From assembly GCA_018398765.1 (NCBI GenBank), contig JAHBMJ010001769.1, positions 468 to 40,467 on the forward strand: a DNA stretch of 40,000 nucleotides, in the 5' to 3' direction. The position numbers and the translations under genes were made by a program. Shown in pieces: positions 12,819 to 22,493 of the stretch. Under the pieces are notes generated by a model that worked only from the letters and a program-made list of their open reading frames with translations, did not search any database and was not told where the DNA came from. Each line of letters begins with the position of its first letter. Positions within the stretch are counted from its first letter, which is position 1. This stretch comes from Chromera velia (Eukaryota > Sar > Chromeraceae).

Positions 12819-14915
12819 CCTCAAAAGGGGCATTGGAGAGAGAGCTGAGGGATAGAGCGGCAGCGTCAGCGCACCTTGTCAGGTTTGTCAGGAGGAGAGA
12901 GCGGAGGTGGAGGGAGATGGTTGACCGTGAGAGGGAGAGAGAGAGGGAGATGGAGGGCGCCTGGAAAGGAAGGGAAAGCGCCCCCCTGGAAGGTGACGCG
13001 AACGCCCTGCTGCTGCTGCCTGAGAAACCCGGGGGGGCGAGAAGATTGGAGGCGAGTAACTCGATGGGAGTCTCTCCTGAAGGAGACGGGCAGCAGCAGC
13101 AGCAGCAGGGCTCCTCTGTGTCTCCTGAGAGTGTGGAGACCGGCTTGAGAGGAAATTGGATGTATGCGCTGTCTCGGTTCCATTCTTCGAGGAGGGAGAG
13201 GGGGGAGAGTCTGGAACCCCTGCCCCATGTGGCGCTGGATGGACAGGAGGTGCGTGGGGGGGGGGGTCCATGGCTCCTCTTTTTGCGTTTTGTTGAGGGA
13301 CTTTGATTGAGCGTCTTGTTTTGCTGTCTCTCTTCTTTGTGTGTCAGGTGTGTGTTTTGTCCGTACCATTGGTCATTGGGGTTACTGCCCATCAGAAGCT
13401 TTAGGGGGGGGTTCTGTAGGTGCGGCTGCCGTCTCTTTGTTTCCTCATTTGGGGATCGCTGTTTTATCTTTCGCTTTTGTTGCTCTCCTCTGCTCCAGTC
13501 TTTCTTTCTGATTCTGTCTCTTCCCAATATTTGCCGACTTGGCGGTGGGCTGGCTCATTGAAGAAAGATGGTTGCAACGTGTGCGTGTGCGTGCAGGCGG
13601 ACGAGGTCGACCTGGCACTGGACGAAGGCGCCCGACGGAGTGGGGGGGCTGTGGGGGGAGGGGGGGGGATGGATTTGTCTTCTCTGTGTGGACATAGGGG
13701 GGTGCGCATGGGCGTTGGAGGAGGGGGGGCGGCGGGGGGAGTCTCGAAGGCTGCGGGGGCACTAGGCGGACGACAAGGGCCCAGTCACCCTCCGATCTCA
13801 AAAGTTGCCAGGGGGGTCAGTCAGTCAGTCAGGCAAGGGATCTTGAGGAGACAGTCTGGCTGTCTTGTGTTACCCTTCATTTCTTTTTCCGTCAGACCAG
13901 AGTTTTTTTGATGACCACTGGCCTGTAGTGGCGTTCGAGGTGTGTGCAGATGAGGAAGAGGGGGGAAGGTGGAGAGGGCCGGCAGAGGGTTTGAAAGTGA
14001 CGCATCCTTCCTTCCTTTCGTGGGGTCAGATGGGGTCATTGAATGCGTACAAATGTACAACGAAGTGCAATTTGTATTCGTGAACGACTCTTTGTACTTC
14101 TGTTTTCTCTCTCCTGAAATGTTGCCTTCTTTTTTTGTTGAGACGTATGTGTGCTCAGTCGATACAGAGGCTCAACTCTGTGTGTGTGTGTGTGTGTGCG
14201 TGTGCGTGTGTGTGCAGCTGTACCTCTTGTGGGGCCAATACTGCCAGGTCGCGTGTTGTAACGGCAGCATTCAAGGTAGGCAGGCGGACCTTCTGTTTTG
14301 GCGAATGTCTGAGTGTGCTGATTAGAAATCAAATGAGAGGAGTGGGACTTGAAGAAGAATTCAGATGGAGATTCCGTCCACCAGCTTTAGTGCCAAACCA
14401 TCCATCCACCTTCTCTCTCGTGACCGCCTTTGTACATCCATCCTGCGGCGGCATCATGTCTCTTTTTTCGATCACGCACCGACATCCATCAGTCTTTTGC
14501 TCCCGTTTGCATGTTTAACACCCTCTCACCTGCACTTTTCTGCCTGTACGTTATCTGCTTCCTTCCTTCAGTCTGGGACCTCTCCTCTCCTAGCCTTGGC
14601 GTTCCCTCTTCCCTCGAGGCGTTCAGCAGCATGCAGGCAGGGGCGTACGGGGGGCAGGGGGGCGTGGACTGTGGGTCTCTGGGAAGCGACGCGGGAGAGG
14701 GAGAGGGGGAGGGGTCGGTCGACCCGGCCGGGCCGCCTCTGGGTGCTTGTCCCTCTCCTGCCGAAGCTGCTGAGGGAGGGGGGGAAGGAGAACCTTTTCT
14801 CGAGCCTCCTCATGCCGGGGCCCGTTCTTTGAGCCATCACCACCAGACTTCTCTGGCAGGTATCGACGCGTTTGAGCTGGAGGCCGCACAGTCTGGGGGA
14901 ATACCTGAGTGTTGA
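3316..14915 (+). CDS. Giant low-complexity/coiled-coil protein with possible C2-like N-terminus (15 exons)
   Basis: Exons: 3316-3438, 3601-7926, 8155-8493, 8742-9109, 9459-9537, 9870-9916, 10327-10378, 10566-10781, 11208-11867, 12123-12225, 12819-13249, 13597-13819, 13896-13996, 14218-14275 and 14572-14915. All phases agree and give about 2,489 residues. Residues 1 to about 150 alternate beta-strand-like segments (FDLLISCGDYG, IRLLVLSFNDIVSFTIHEKE, LVGSLRVVIH) and could be a C2-like sandwich; this is a guess. Exon 2 (1,442 codons) is mostly Ser/Pro/Gln/Gly/Glu-rich disorder. From about residue 1484, heptad-like charged segments (such as LERKLEKMNVLEAQ and AERVARLEKKLSDRD) indicate coiled coils, mixed with Gly-rich stretches. 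The tail near FFDDHWPVVAFE and LYLLWGQYCQ looks folded. I do not recognise the family; a cytoskeletal or basal-body scaffold is possible. Least certain points are the exon 1 donor (GTCTCG or GTCAGT, both in frame), the exon 4 acceptor, and the ends of exons 12 and 13. Confidence 0.7.
8686..8760 (+). repeat. Tandem duplication of a 3' splice site
   Basis: The block 'T-tract, CCTGCAG, CAATCTCGACAGAAGCTCT' occurs twice, 39 bp apart. Both copies end in a usable acceptor (exon start 8703 or 8742). They are in the same frame with no stop between, so choosing one or the other adds or removes 13 residues. Confidence 0.85.
11173..11207 (+). repeat. (CTTC)n tract forming an intron 3' end
   Basis: A CTTC/CCTT tetranucleotide repeat ends in CAG directly before exon 9 of the giant gene and serves as its polypyrimidine tract. 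Confidence 0.8.
12056..12122 (+). repeat. (CT)n(GT)n tract ending in CAG at a splice acceptor
   Basis: A composite CT then GT microsatellite is followed by GCAG. Exon 10 of the giant gene begins at the next base (12123). Confidence 0.9.
12727..12818 (+). repeat. (CT)n(GT)n tract ending in CAG at a splice acceptor
   Basis: A second, longer composite CT then GT tract. It ends in GCAG at 12818, immediately before exon 11 of the giant gene. Confidence 0.9.
14178..14217 (+). repeat. (GT)n tract ending in CAG at a splice acceptor
   Basis: A GT/GC-rich microsatellite ends in GCAG right before exon 14 of the giant gene. Confidence 0.85.
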
Positions 14916-15078
14916 TCTTTCGGTGGAGATGGAACCTGCTAGAAGAACAAACGTCGTCTGGCTTATTTAAATCTGCGTGAACTCCGCAGAGGTCTGAAAT
15001 GTGTGCAAAAAGATAATGTGTGTGGTGATTTAATTCTCATTGAATCTAACACCGCATTTTGATCTTAAAATCAGGAAT

Positions 15079-15123
<45 letters not shown>

Positions 15124-15250
15124 CGTGTATGTGTGATCCTGTTTGTGAGCGTGTGTGTGAGCGTGTGTGTGAGCATGTGTGTGAGAATGTGTGTGCGTGT
15201 GTCACTGTCTGTGTCTGCGTCTGTGTGCGTGTGCATATGCGTGCGTCACA

Positions 15251-15288
<38 letters not shown>

Positions 15289-16715
15289 GTGAAATACTCC
15301 TTTGTTTCAGATTTTAGCGTCATCTTTAATTTACATAATGTAAGTATAATGAAAGTAGCAAGCTTACGTTGCATTTTAGCCGTATGCTTTAATCAGGAAC
15401 CTTTGAGTTTATTTTAGTTTATTCATGTTTATTCTGACAGAATATTAAACCTATTTATTATGTAAATTTATTCTTAAAAAATAATTTGACAAACTAATGA
15501 ATTAAAAAACTTTATTAGTCTTTATTAAAGAAAAAATTTGTATTGTTGTGATATGTAGAGTTCTATACAGTTTCATGAAATTCATTAGGATTTATGTTTT
15601 GGGAATCTTTAGGATAGGAAAGTATATGATTGATGTTCCAGGTTGCTCTACGGTCCACTGCTGGGTACTACCGGGCTTTGACTTATATTGACCGTGACTT
15701 GCACCTTCATTGTGTTTCGCTGTATTCCGCTGCTGTATGTAGCCGTATATAACCGTATCTATTGGCTATTACTAACTACTACTAGCTAGTACTAGCTAGT
15801 ACTAACATATTATTACATATAATTTTTTTTATCAAATGTCCAAGTATGTCCAAGAGATATTATTTTGTCTTATGTGGCTAGTATTTCAAAGCTAGCTTTA
15901 AAGTTTAAGAACTCTTGGTTGTATCTAATACTTTTTGCTTCATTTCGTCTAACAGCTGGGCAGATTGAGTCTATGCTATTGTCCATGCAGCACAGCTCGA
16001 TCATGCATGCCCCCGCCTGAATTCAAAATTAATATTAATTTAAAACTAAAGAAAGAAAAAAGCTTGCTCTGTATATATATCTGCAAAAAAAGAGATTATT
16101 AATAACAAGTCAGTTCGCGCGCGCGCATTGCGCGTGGAGTCAAATGAGTATATGCATGCGTGAGTGCGCGAGCCATCGCAGGAACTCACTTACCCGGCGG
16201 CAGCTGCAACCCTAATGACGCGTACGTAGACGGGGGCACGGGCCATGCAACGCGCGCGGAACCATCCATGGAACACCGCACATTTTCTGGGATTTTGCGC
16301 CTTCCGGGCCCCCATTTAGCTCGGCATTTCTTACATTTTTTATTCTAGACGGCCGGGATTATAATTAACACACGTACGTATACAGATTAAATTGCCAAAT
16401 TAAATTCGATCAATACATGCATGCACGTATAGGCACTTTTTTTTATATATATCAAAATATACATGCGTGCACAGTCGGATCCAAAGTATATATATACTGT
16501 CTATATCACTTTCTGGTCGTGCATGAACGAGCCCAACAGATGACAGCAACGCTGGCAGTTTCATCTGCAAAACGATCCACGGAAAATTAGGCCTGATTCC
16601 CTTCTCAGTCGCTTGATCACGTGAGCAACACATAACTGTTGTTGAACTGTCTCTTTCTAAAGCCTGCATCCATTCCTCTTTTTTTCGCATCGAGAGGCAC
16701 CCAGTCTAACAAACG
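14916..16715. other. AT-rich intergenic region
   Basis: No gene is supported between the stop of the giant gene and the CFAP144-like start. Composition shifts sharply to AT-rich from about 15290 to 16100, with many short palindromes (ACTAGCTAGT-like near 15780-15805, several GCATGC and CGCGCG clusters near 16110-16250). The 3' UTR of the giant gene and the promoter of the next gene should lie here. Confidence 0.5.
15077..15286. repeat. (GT)n(GA)n, degenerate GTGTGA repeats and (CT)n
   Basis: A (GT)n(GA)n block (15077-15123), a degenerate GTGTGTGAGC-type repeat, and a (CT)n block (about 15252-15286). They lie downstream of the stop codon of the giant gene. Confidence 0.85.
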
Positions 16716-18767
16716 ATGGGAGATCCCCAGAAGCAACCCGTGCTTGGAAGAGAGCTGAACATTGGAGGCTCAAATCCTGTACACAGGCAGGAGATTTGGA
16801 ACGAGACCATCAAAAAAGAACTCAACTGCCTGCGCATCGGTGCCAACACTTACCAAGTGAGGGCAAAAAGTCTTCACACAGTGACGGACAAACCCACTCT
16901 CGTTGTCCCTAACAACATCCTGAAGGACGCACAGTCACAGCTCGAGAAGAACGAAGTCACGGAGAAGAGGAACCTTGCTCGCTTTGCCCTGAGTAACGCC
17001 ACCACAGCCTCTGCAGGGAGCGACGAGGCAGAAGACGACGATGACTCGACTCCTCCTGGACTCGAAAAGTCAGCGTGCACGCATCCGTATGGCACCTCCA
17101 TATAGATTAGTGTGCTATTGGGATGGTTTGCCTTATGCCGAATACACCGTCTGTTGGTATGTATGTCTACCTTCTGTGCTTGCAGGACGTACCAGGACAT
17201 CTACAACACTACTCACGTGCCCATAGAGAAGTACCCCGCACCTCAAACAACAGCGTAAGTCTGTCCCTTGATTGGAGGAAAGATTCGCTCAGATATCCAC
17301 AGAGAGGAATAGCAAACTCCCATGCCTATGCAAGTCAAAGAAGGGACTCCAAAAGAGGGCATTTGGGACAGCCCACGCCTTTTCTTTTACTTTTTCTGTT
17401 GAACTTGCCTCGTTACAGCCACACAGGCAGAAAGACGGCCAAAGCAAGTACATCTTGCAGTCAGCCCGTCCCTTGGTCTCTCTGCTGCAAGAGTACAGGA
17501 AAGAAAGATTGGATGCGCCAAGCACTCTCGAGCTCTGCACACATGCGAAAGGTTCCATTGTGTGGGTGGGCGTATGCGCATGCATGTGTGTGCGAGCAAT
17601 CGGTTGAAATCAGTTGGGTGGACAGGCTGGCCCAGAAAAACAGAGTGGGGCCCGCTGCCTGAGCCTTAGTCATCAATATGGCCTGCATGCCAGTCATGCT
17701 CGGTTTCTCTCTGAGTCTATGTCAAGAACTGCCAGCAAGGAGCCAAGCAGATATTTATTCTGGTTGCATGCATGGGTGCATGCAGACAAACGTACGGCTG
17801 GATGGTGGAGGAGACACGACAGCGTGGGGGAGTGACGTGGAAGGGAGGTGAGTGCCTTGCTGCGGTAAAAGACCTCTCTCTCTCTCTCCAGATTTCCTTC
17901 GGCTTTCTTTTTTCGAATTCGATTTGGACCTCGGTGATTGTCAACTGAAAGAGATTAGGTACTTGATTTGTCTGCATCTCGATCGCTGGTGAATTCGTTT
18001 TCTTCTGGGGCCCTCTGTCTCTGTCATTCACACAAAAGTCCTACTAGCATTTCTTTCAAGTGAAAACACTAATATGTCATTAGAGACCAAAGGTAAAGGA
18101 AGTAACTGAGCAGAGAAACCCCTCAGACTCCAGAGAAGAGAAGACAATTGCAGAGCAGACGAGGTTTTGGAAGTGAAGGGTTTCTCCTCTTTCTGCGTAC
18201 ACATTTATTTTCTCACGTTTCCCATAATCCTCATCTTCCTTCCTTCCTTCCTTCCTTCCTTTCTGTACACTGCTCTCATCTGTCTAGCTGTGTTTGTTCT
18301 CTTTCCTTCCCTTCTCAGGAGGCACCAACTCTCTCGTGACGAGGAAGAAGACAGAAGACTTGTCAGTCAGCATCCTCTCCCCCCCAAAGAAACTTTTCCT
18401 CTCTGTATGTCTGCCGTTTCCCCTATGTCTATCTGCCCTCTGACTCTCTGTCTCTGTCTCTCCCTCTGTCCCGCCCCCCCACCACACACACACACACACA
18501 CACACACACTGACTCACTCACTCACTCACTCACGCGCTTACTCTGGAGGCATTTCAGGACCTTCGAACTTGGGAGTGGAAAGCCATTCGGTGTTCCTCAG
18601 TACATAATGAGCCAGGGGCCCTTGCTGGACGTAAGTTTGCTTCTTTGGAAAATTAAATGATGAATCCATTCATGCCGGCTTTGGTTTGCGGTTCTGCTTG
18701 TGCAATTAGCATTCTGCTTTTGTTGTTCATCCAAGTGTCTTTTGTTTCCCTTCCTTCTTCTCTGTCT

Positions 18768-18835
<68 letters not shown>

Positions 18836-18947
18836 CTGGTTCCACCCTCTTCTTCGGAATGAGATCGCGGGGTATGCAGAGAATTACATCAACACGAGGG
18901 GAAGGTCGCCATTCGCACAGCCACTCCCGGGCAACAGAGCGCCCTGA
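16716..18947 (+). CDS. CFAP144: CFAP144 (FAM183)-like ciliary microtubule-inner protein
   Basis: Proposed exons: 16716-17068, 17186-17254, 18558-18630 and 18836-18947, giving about 200 residues. Exon 1 contains HRQEIWNETIKKEL and SLHTVTDKPT, which resemble the FAM183 pattern of a basic N-terminal helix followed by K-LHTxTDKP. Exon 2 supplies YNTTHVPIEKYPAPQT, matching the KYPxPQT stretch of the family. The last exon gives NEIAGYAENYINTRGRSPFA, like the YA-Y-GRSPF ending I recall for protist members. Family members are axonemal microtubule inner proteins of motile cilia. An acidic insert (DEAEDDDD) follows the conserved N-terminus. Exons 1-3 agree in phase, with donors GTCAGC, GTAAGT and GTAAGT. 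Exon 3 ends in phase 0 but the conserved frame of exon 4 needs two more bases, so the last junction is unresolved. The alternative frame stops after about nine residues. An alternative exon at 18320-18358 was considered but does not fit the phases. Confidence 0.6.
18236..18262 (+). repeat. (TTCC)n microsatellite
   Basis: Short TTCC repeat in the second intron of the CFAP144-like gene. Confidence 0.8.
18482..18534 (+). repeat. (CA)n and (CTCA)n microsatellites
   Basis: A CA tract followed by ACTC repeats, a few dozen bases upstream of the exon 3 acceptor of the CFAP144-like gene. Confidence 0.8.
18769..18835 (+). repeat. (CT)n(GT)n tract ending in CAG at a splice acceptor
   Basis: The same composite CT-then-GT design as in the neighbouring genes. 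It ends in GCAG at 18835, directly before the last exon of the CFAP144-like gene. Confidence 0.9.
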
Positions 18948-19024
18948 TCGATCGAGAGGCTGCATGGCTTCTCTCGATTGAATGCCCCTGTCCTGCATCT
19001 GCATGTCTGTCTTTTGTTGCGTGG

Positions 19025-19056
<32 letters not shown>

Positions 19057-21045
19057 TACATTCTTGCCCTTCCTCGTTCGTCCTTGGATTGATTGTTCTC
19101 TTTCAAACAGCAAAATCAGTCAGTCAATCAGTGTCTCTCTAGCTACTCATTTCCCTCTAGCTCTTCCCCTTTCTTCTCCTCTGGTTGAAAGGGAGGAGAG
19201 AAAAAGAATTCCTGGAAGGAAAGAAGGCTCGTCGCCGACCGGTCTGTCCACTGAAAGAGGAGGACAGTCAATTGAACGAACTAACCGGAGGACGGAGGGA
19301 TGGAGGGAAGAGATGTTCGAAATGGGAGGGGAGGAAAGGGAATTAAAGGAAAGGACGGTGGGTAGGTGAAAGGGCGGCAAGGAAGGAAGAAAGGAAGGAA
19401 CGCCCATGCACGCACGCAGGGTGGGTGTTTTTTCTTTCTTGTTTGTGTGACCTGACTGTGTGGGTGGATGTGTGCATGATTCAAAGTAAAATGTGCAGAT
19501 CTTGTCGTTGAGATCTAGATCTGTACGTTCACGAAGCAACTCTCTGTTTTTCTTTCGTACTTTTTTTTGCGTGTCTTAAGTTGTCTTTCTCGTGTTCCCT
19601 CCCCTTCTCCAAATGTTCGTTCTGTCTGCTGTTCGACACTTCTCTTTGTCTTTCCGTTCCTTTGTTCTTCCATGCAGAAAATGCATGTCGATCGAGTTTT
19701 GGTTTTCGCCTGTTTCGTAGACATCTTTTCTGTTTCTACCTTTTACGGATTCTGTATCCCCGTCTTTCCCCCGCATATTGATTGAAAACCGTCTCTCTTG
19801 CTCCCTTCCTCACCTTCTGAGAGGAGGGAAAGTCTCCAGTGAGTGACGGAAAGGGGGTGGAGGCCACAGGCTGAACAATGTTCAACGAAGGAGAAGGGTT
19901 ACGTTGACCTTTTCCGTCCAGCTGTCTGCCCGCCTGAAAGAAAATCGTGGAGGGAGGGCCGGGGGGAAGTTGCACCTCGAAGGAATTCCTGACTTGCTGA
20001 CCTGTCAGCTGGCAGATGGACGGACGGAAAGAAAAACCATTTGATCGTGTGACAGAAAAAGTCCATCGATCTAACCTCGTCGGCGGATCGATGAGCAAAG
20101 AATGAATTCAAAAAAAAAAAGAAACTAACTGTAAAAGAACGAAATTGAAAAGTCCCGGGTGTTCTTTAGTTAGGTCAACTTCAATGCACAAAGCAAAGGG
20201 GGGAATTTTTTCTGGCGGGTCCAAAAATGACCCTTTTTTTTTCTCTTTGGGCCGAAGATTGAGGCTGAGACGGGCTTGAAATTGCTGCAGCTGGCTTCTG
20301 ATTCGTCTTGGTCCGGAATGGGGAGTGGGGGGTGGGGGCTGGGGTGGTTCACGTGAGAAAGCCATGAAGAGGGAGGGGGGAATAGGGTCTCTGGAAGAAA
20401 GCCGAGAAGGACCATAGGTAATTACGCCTAGGGAAGCCTGCCTGACTGGGGCTTTCCTATGGATCTGTTTACTGTCTGTCGTGTGGTGGCAATGCTGCAG
20501 TGCGGGAAACTGCATGCCCCCCATGGCAGTCGGACCGGACCGTCTTGTTTGATCGGTCCCTTCGATCTTAAATTTGCGATGTGCAGCAACGGACGCGCCA
20601 CCGCAGCCTTCCAGGGATCCGGCGGGGTGTTGCGATCATGTATGCGGATGCATGCATCTCGATCGCTTCAATAGGATCCGCTTCTATCGAATTGATTGGT
20701 GAGAAGCCGGTAAATTAGCGGAAGGAACTAGGGAAGGAATCTATATAATTCAAAGTTTGGAGCTCCTCTTAATGTTAGTCTCCTGAGAGGCGCGTTTATA
20801 CGTGTCATCTTTAGTCGTTTTAGGTAGTTGGAGCTAACACAGAGTCATATATCTGATTAGAATTTCACACTTCTTTTTTTTCTCTCTAGGCCCTGCACTA
20901 GCTACATAAAAAAAGAAAGAAAAAAAAAGTTTTGTCAGTTTTTTATGTTTTAATTTATTTATCTACTATTGATTGATTGATTGATTGATTGATATGTTCC
21001 GCCCTAGGGCCTTCCCGCTATGTCTAAACACTAGCGTAAACAACT
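18948..21045. other. Gene-poor stretch
   Basis: No convincing coding exon on either strand; the open frames here are short and of biased composition. It contains (GTCT)n at about 19025-19055 and small GGAAGG-type repeats near 19300-19400. The right end, from about 20700, becomes AT-rich and includes (TGAT)n at about 20968-20992. Confidence 0.5.
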
Positions 21046-21068
21046 ACATCAGTGGGTTAACTCGAGAG

Positions 21069-21276
21069 CGTTCTGCATAATGATTATTAATGTCATTAGT
21101 GGAGTTAATAGTGGAGATTGACATGAATAATCATTATCAACTACAGCTTAAAATATATAATGATTATCAATAAATAATCATTTTTTCTAATAATCATTAT
21201 TGATTTTAGGTTAAAGTGGGTAATGATTATGAATGTTAATCTCCACTAATGACATTGATAATCATTATGTATAACG
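21069..21276. repeat. Imperfect long hairpin
   Basis: The left arm 21069-21104 and right arm 21241-21276 are reverse complements with only a few mismatches (shared core AATGTCATTAGTGGAG). The loop region is itself made of smaller ATAATGATTAT palindromes. It sits at the left end of the element bounded by the 18-bp inverted repeats. Confidence 0.7.
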
Positions 21277-21544
21277 TTCTCAAGTGACTAAAAAGAATGA
21301 ACTTCTGTCTTAAGAGTAATGATTTTGTTATCAATAATTATGGAAGCTGCTGATCATTCTCAAGCTGCAAGCTCAGCCCACTGCCAGTGGCCTGCCAGTC
21401 GCAGCTCTTCTCGAAAGCAGCTCTTCTTGGATAAAAAGAGATTCAATGTGAGCATCAATCCTTCCATCTTTCCACATCTGATGCAACTCCTTCTGTACCT
21501 CCTCTCTCGTCTTCACTGTCTTCATGCTGACAGAACGAAGGCTT

Positions 21545-21962
21545 TTGCTGACAGAAGGAAGGAAGAAAGGAAGGAAAGAAGGAAGGAAGGAAGAAAGGAA
21601 GAAAGGAAAGAAGGAAGGAAGGAAGGATGGAAGGAAGGAAGGGAGGCAGGAAGAAAGACGGGAAGGGAGGAAGGAAGAAAGACAGGAAGGAAGGAACAAA
21701 GGAAGGAGGTAAGTAAGGAAGGAAAGAAGGATGGAAGGAAAGAAGGGAGGCAGGAAGAAAGACAGGAAGGGAGGAAGGAAAGAAGGAAGGAAGGAAGAAA
21801 GACAGGAAGGAAAGAACAAAAGAAGGAATTAAGGAAGAAAGCAAGGAAGAAAGACAGGAAGGAAAGAAGGAAGGAACGAAGGAAAGAAGGGAGGAAAGAT
21901 AGAAGGAAGGAAGGGAGGCAGGAAGAAAGACAGGAAGGGAAAAAAGAAGGAAGGGAGGAAGA
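21545..21962. repeat. Long purine-only tandem repeat (GAAGG/GAAAG type)
   Basis: About 415 bp of almost pure purine on the plus strand, built from GGAAGGAA, GAAAGA and GGGAGGCAGGAAGAAAGAC higher-order units. Open frames through it encode only Lys/Glu/Gly/Arg repeats (plus strand) or Ser/Phe/Leu/Pro repeats (minus strand) and are compositional artefacts. Confidence 0.9.
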
Positions 21963-22493
21963 GACTTAATTAAGAAGTTCAGAGTTACTGAGGCAGTCGG
22001 CTCGTCACGGGTTCCAAAAAGCAAATGCATGCCAACCTGCAAAGCAGTTACATGCGAATTTCAGGAAAGTTGGGCCGCGGCGGCCGTGGAGCTAGGGTAC
22101 GCAGTGCATGTATCCCGTGCGCCAGCCCGCGACCCATCTGCATGATTCGTCTAATTGTCTGTCTTTCATGCAGATTATGGCTTATCTGGCTCAAACGGCA
22201 TGAGAAACGCCAGCTGTGAGTAATAGTGATAGAGGAATAAAGTGTGATCGATCATTATACAAAAAAAAAAAACTAATATATAATAATAACAAAAAAAATA
22301 AAGTGCATGTGATTAAGATGTATAATAATTATTTATTTTGATAATAATTACTCATTATGATAATTATTAAGAGCTTAAAGTCTCTTGAATACATAATGAT
22401 TATTTAAATTGATAATCATTATACATCCACTCTATAATGATTATCAATTTAAGTAATGAGTGAATAATCATTATTGAGTTAACCCACTGATGT

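Larger units (their letters stand above)
21046..22493. mobile_element. Putative non-autonomous DNA element with 18-bp terminal inverted repeats
   Basis: ACATCAGTGGGTTAACTC at 21046-21063 is matched exactly in inverted orientation at 22476-22493. Inside each end are AT-rich blocks rich in ATAATGATTAT-type palindromes (21075-21270 and 22310-22475). The middle holds a purine tandem repeat and about 250 bp of GC-richer unique sequence. No transposase frame was seen. The flanking bases do not show an obvious target duplication, so element type and exact ends are uncertain. Confidence 0.5.

Noticed and set aside
13940-13949. GTGTGTGCAG ten-base intron-like string
   Set aside because: Far too short for an intron; read as coding or as a possible donor only.
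18320-18358. Candidate extra exon (RHQLSRDEEEDRRL) in the CFAP144-like gene
   Set aside because: Including it puts the next exon out of the conserved frame, whereas exon 2 to the exon at 18558 joins in the correct phase without it.
21319-21969. Long plus-strand Lys/Glu/Gly/Arg open frame and minus-strand Ser/Phe/Leu frames
   Set aside because: They are translations of a purine tandem repeat; no non-repetitive protein, splice signals or codon structure.
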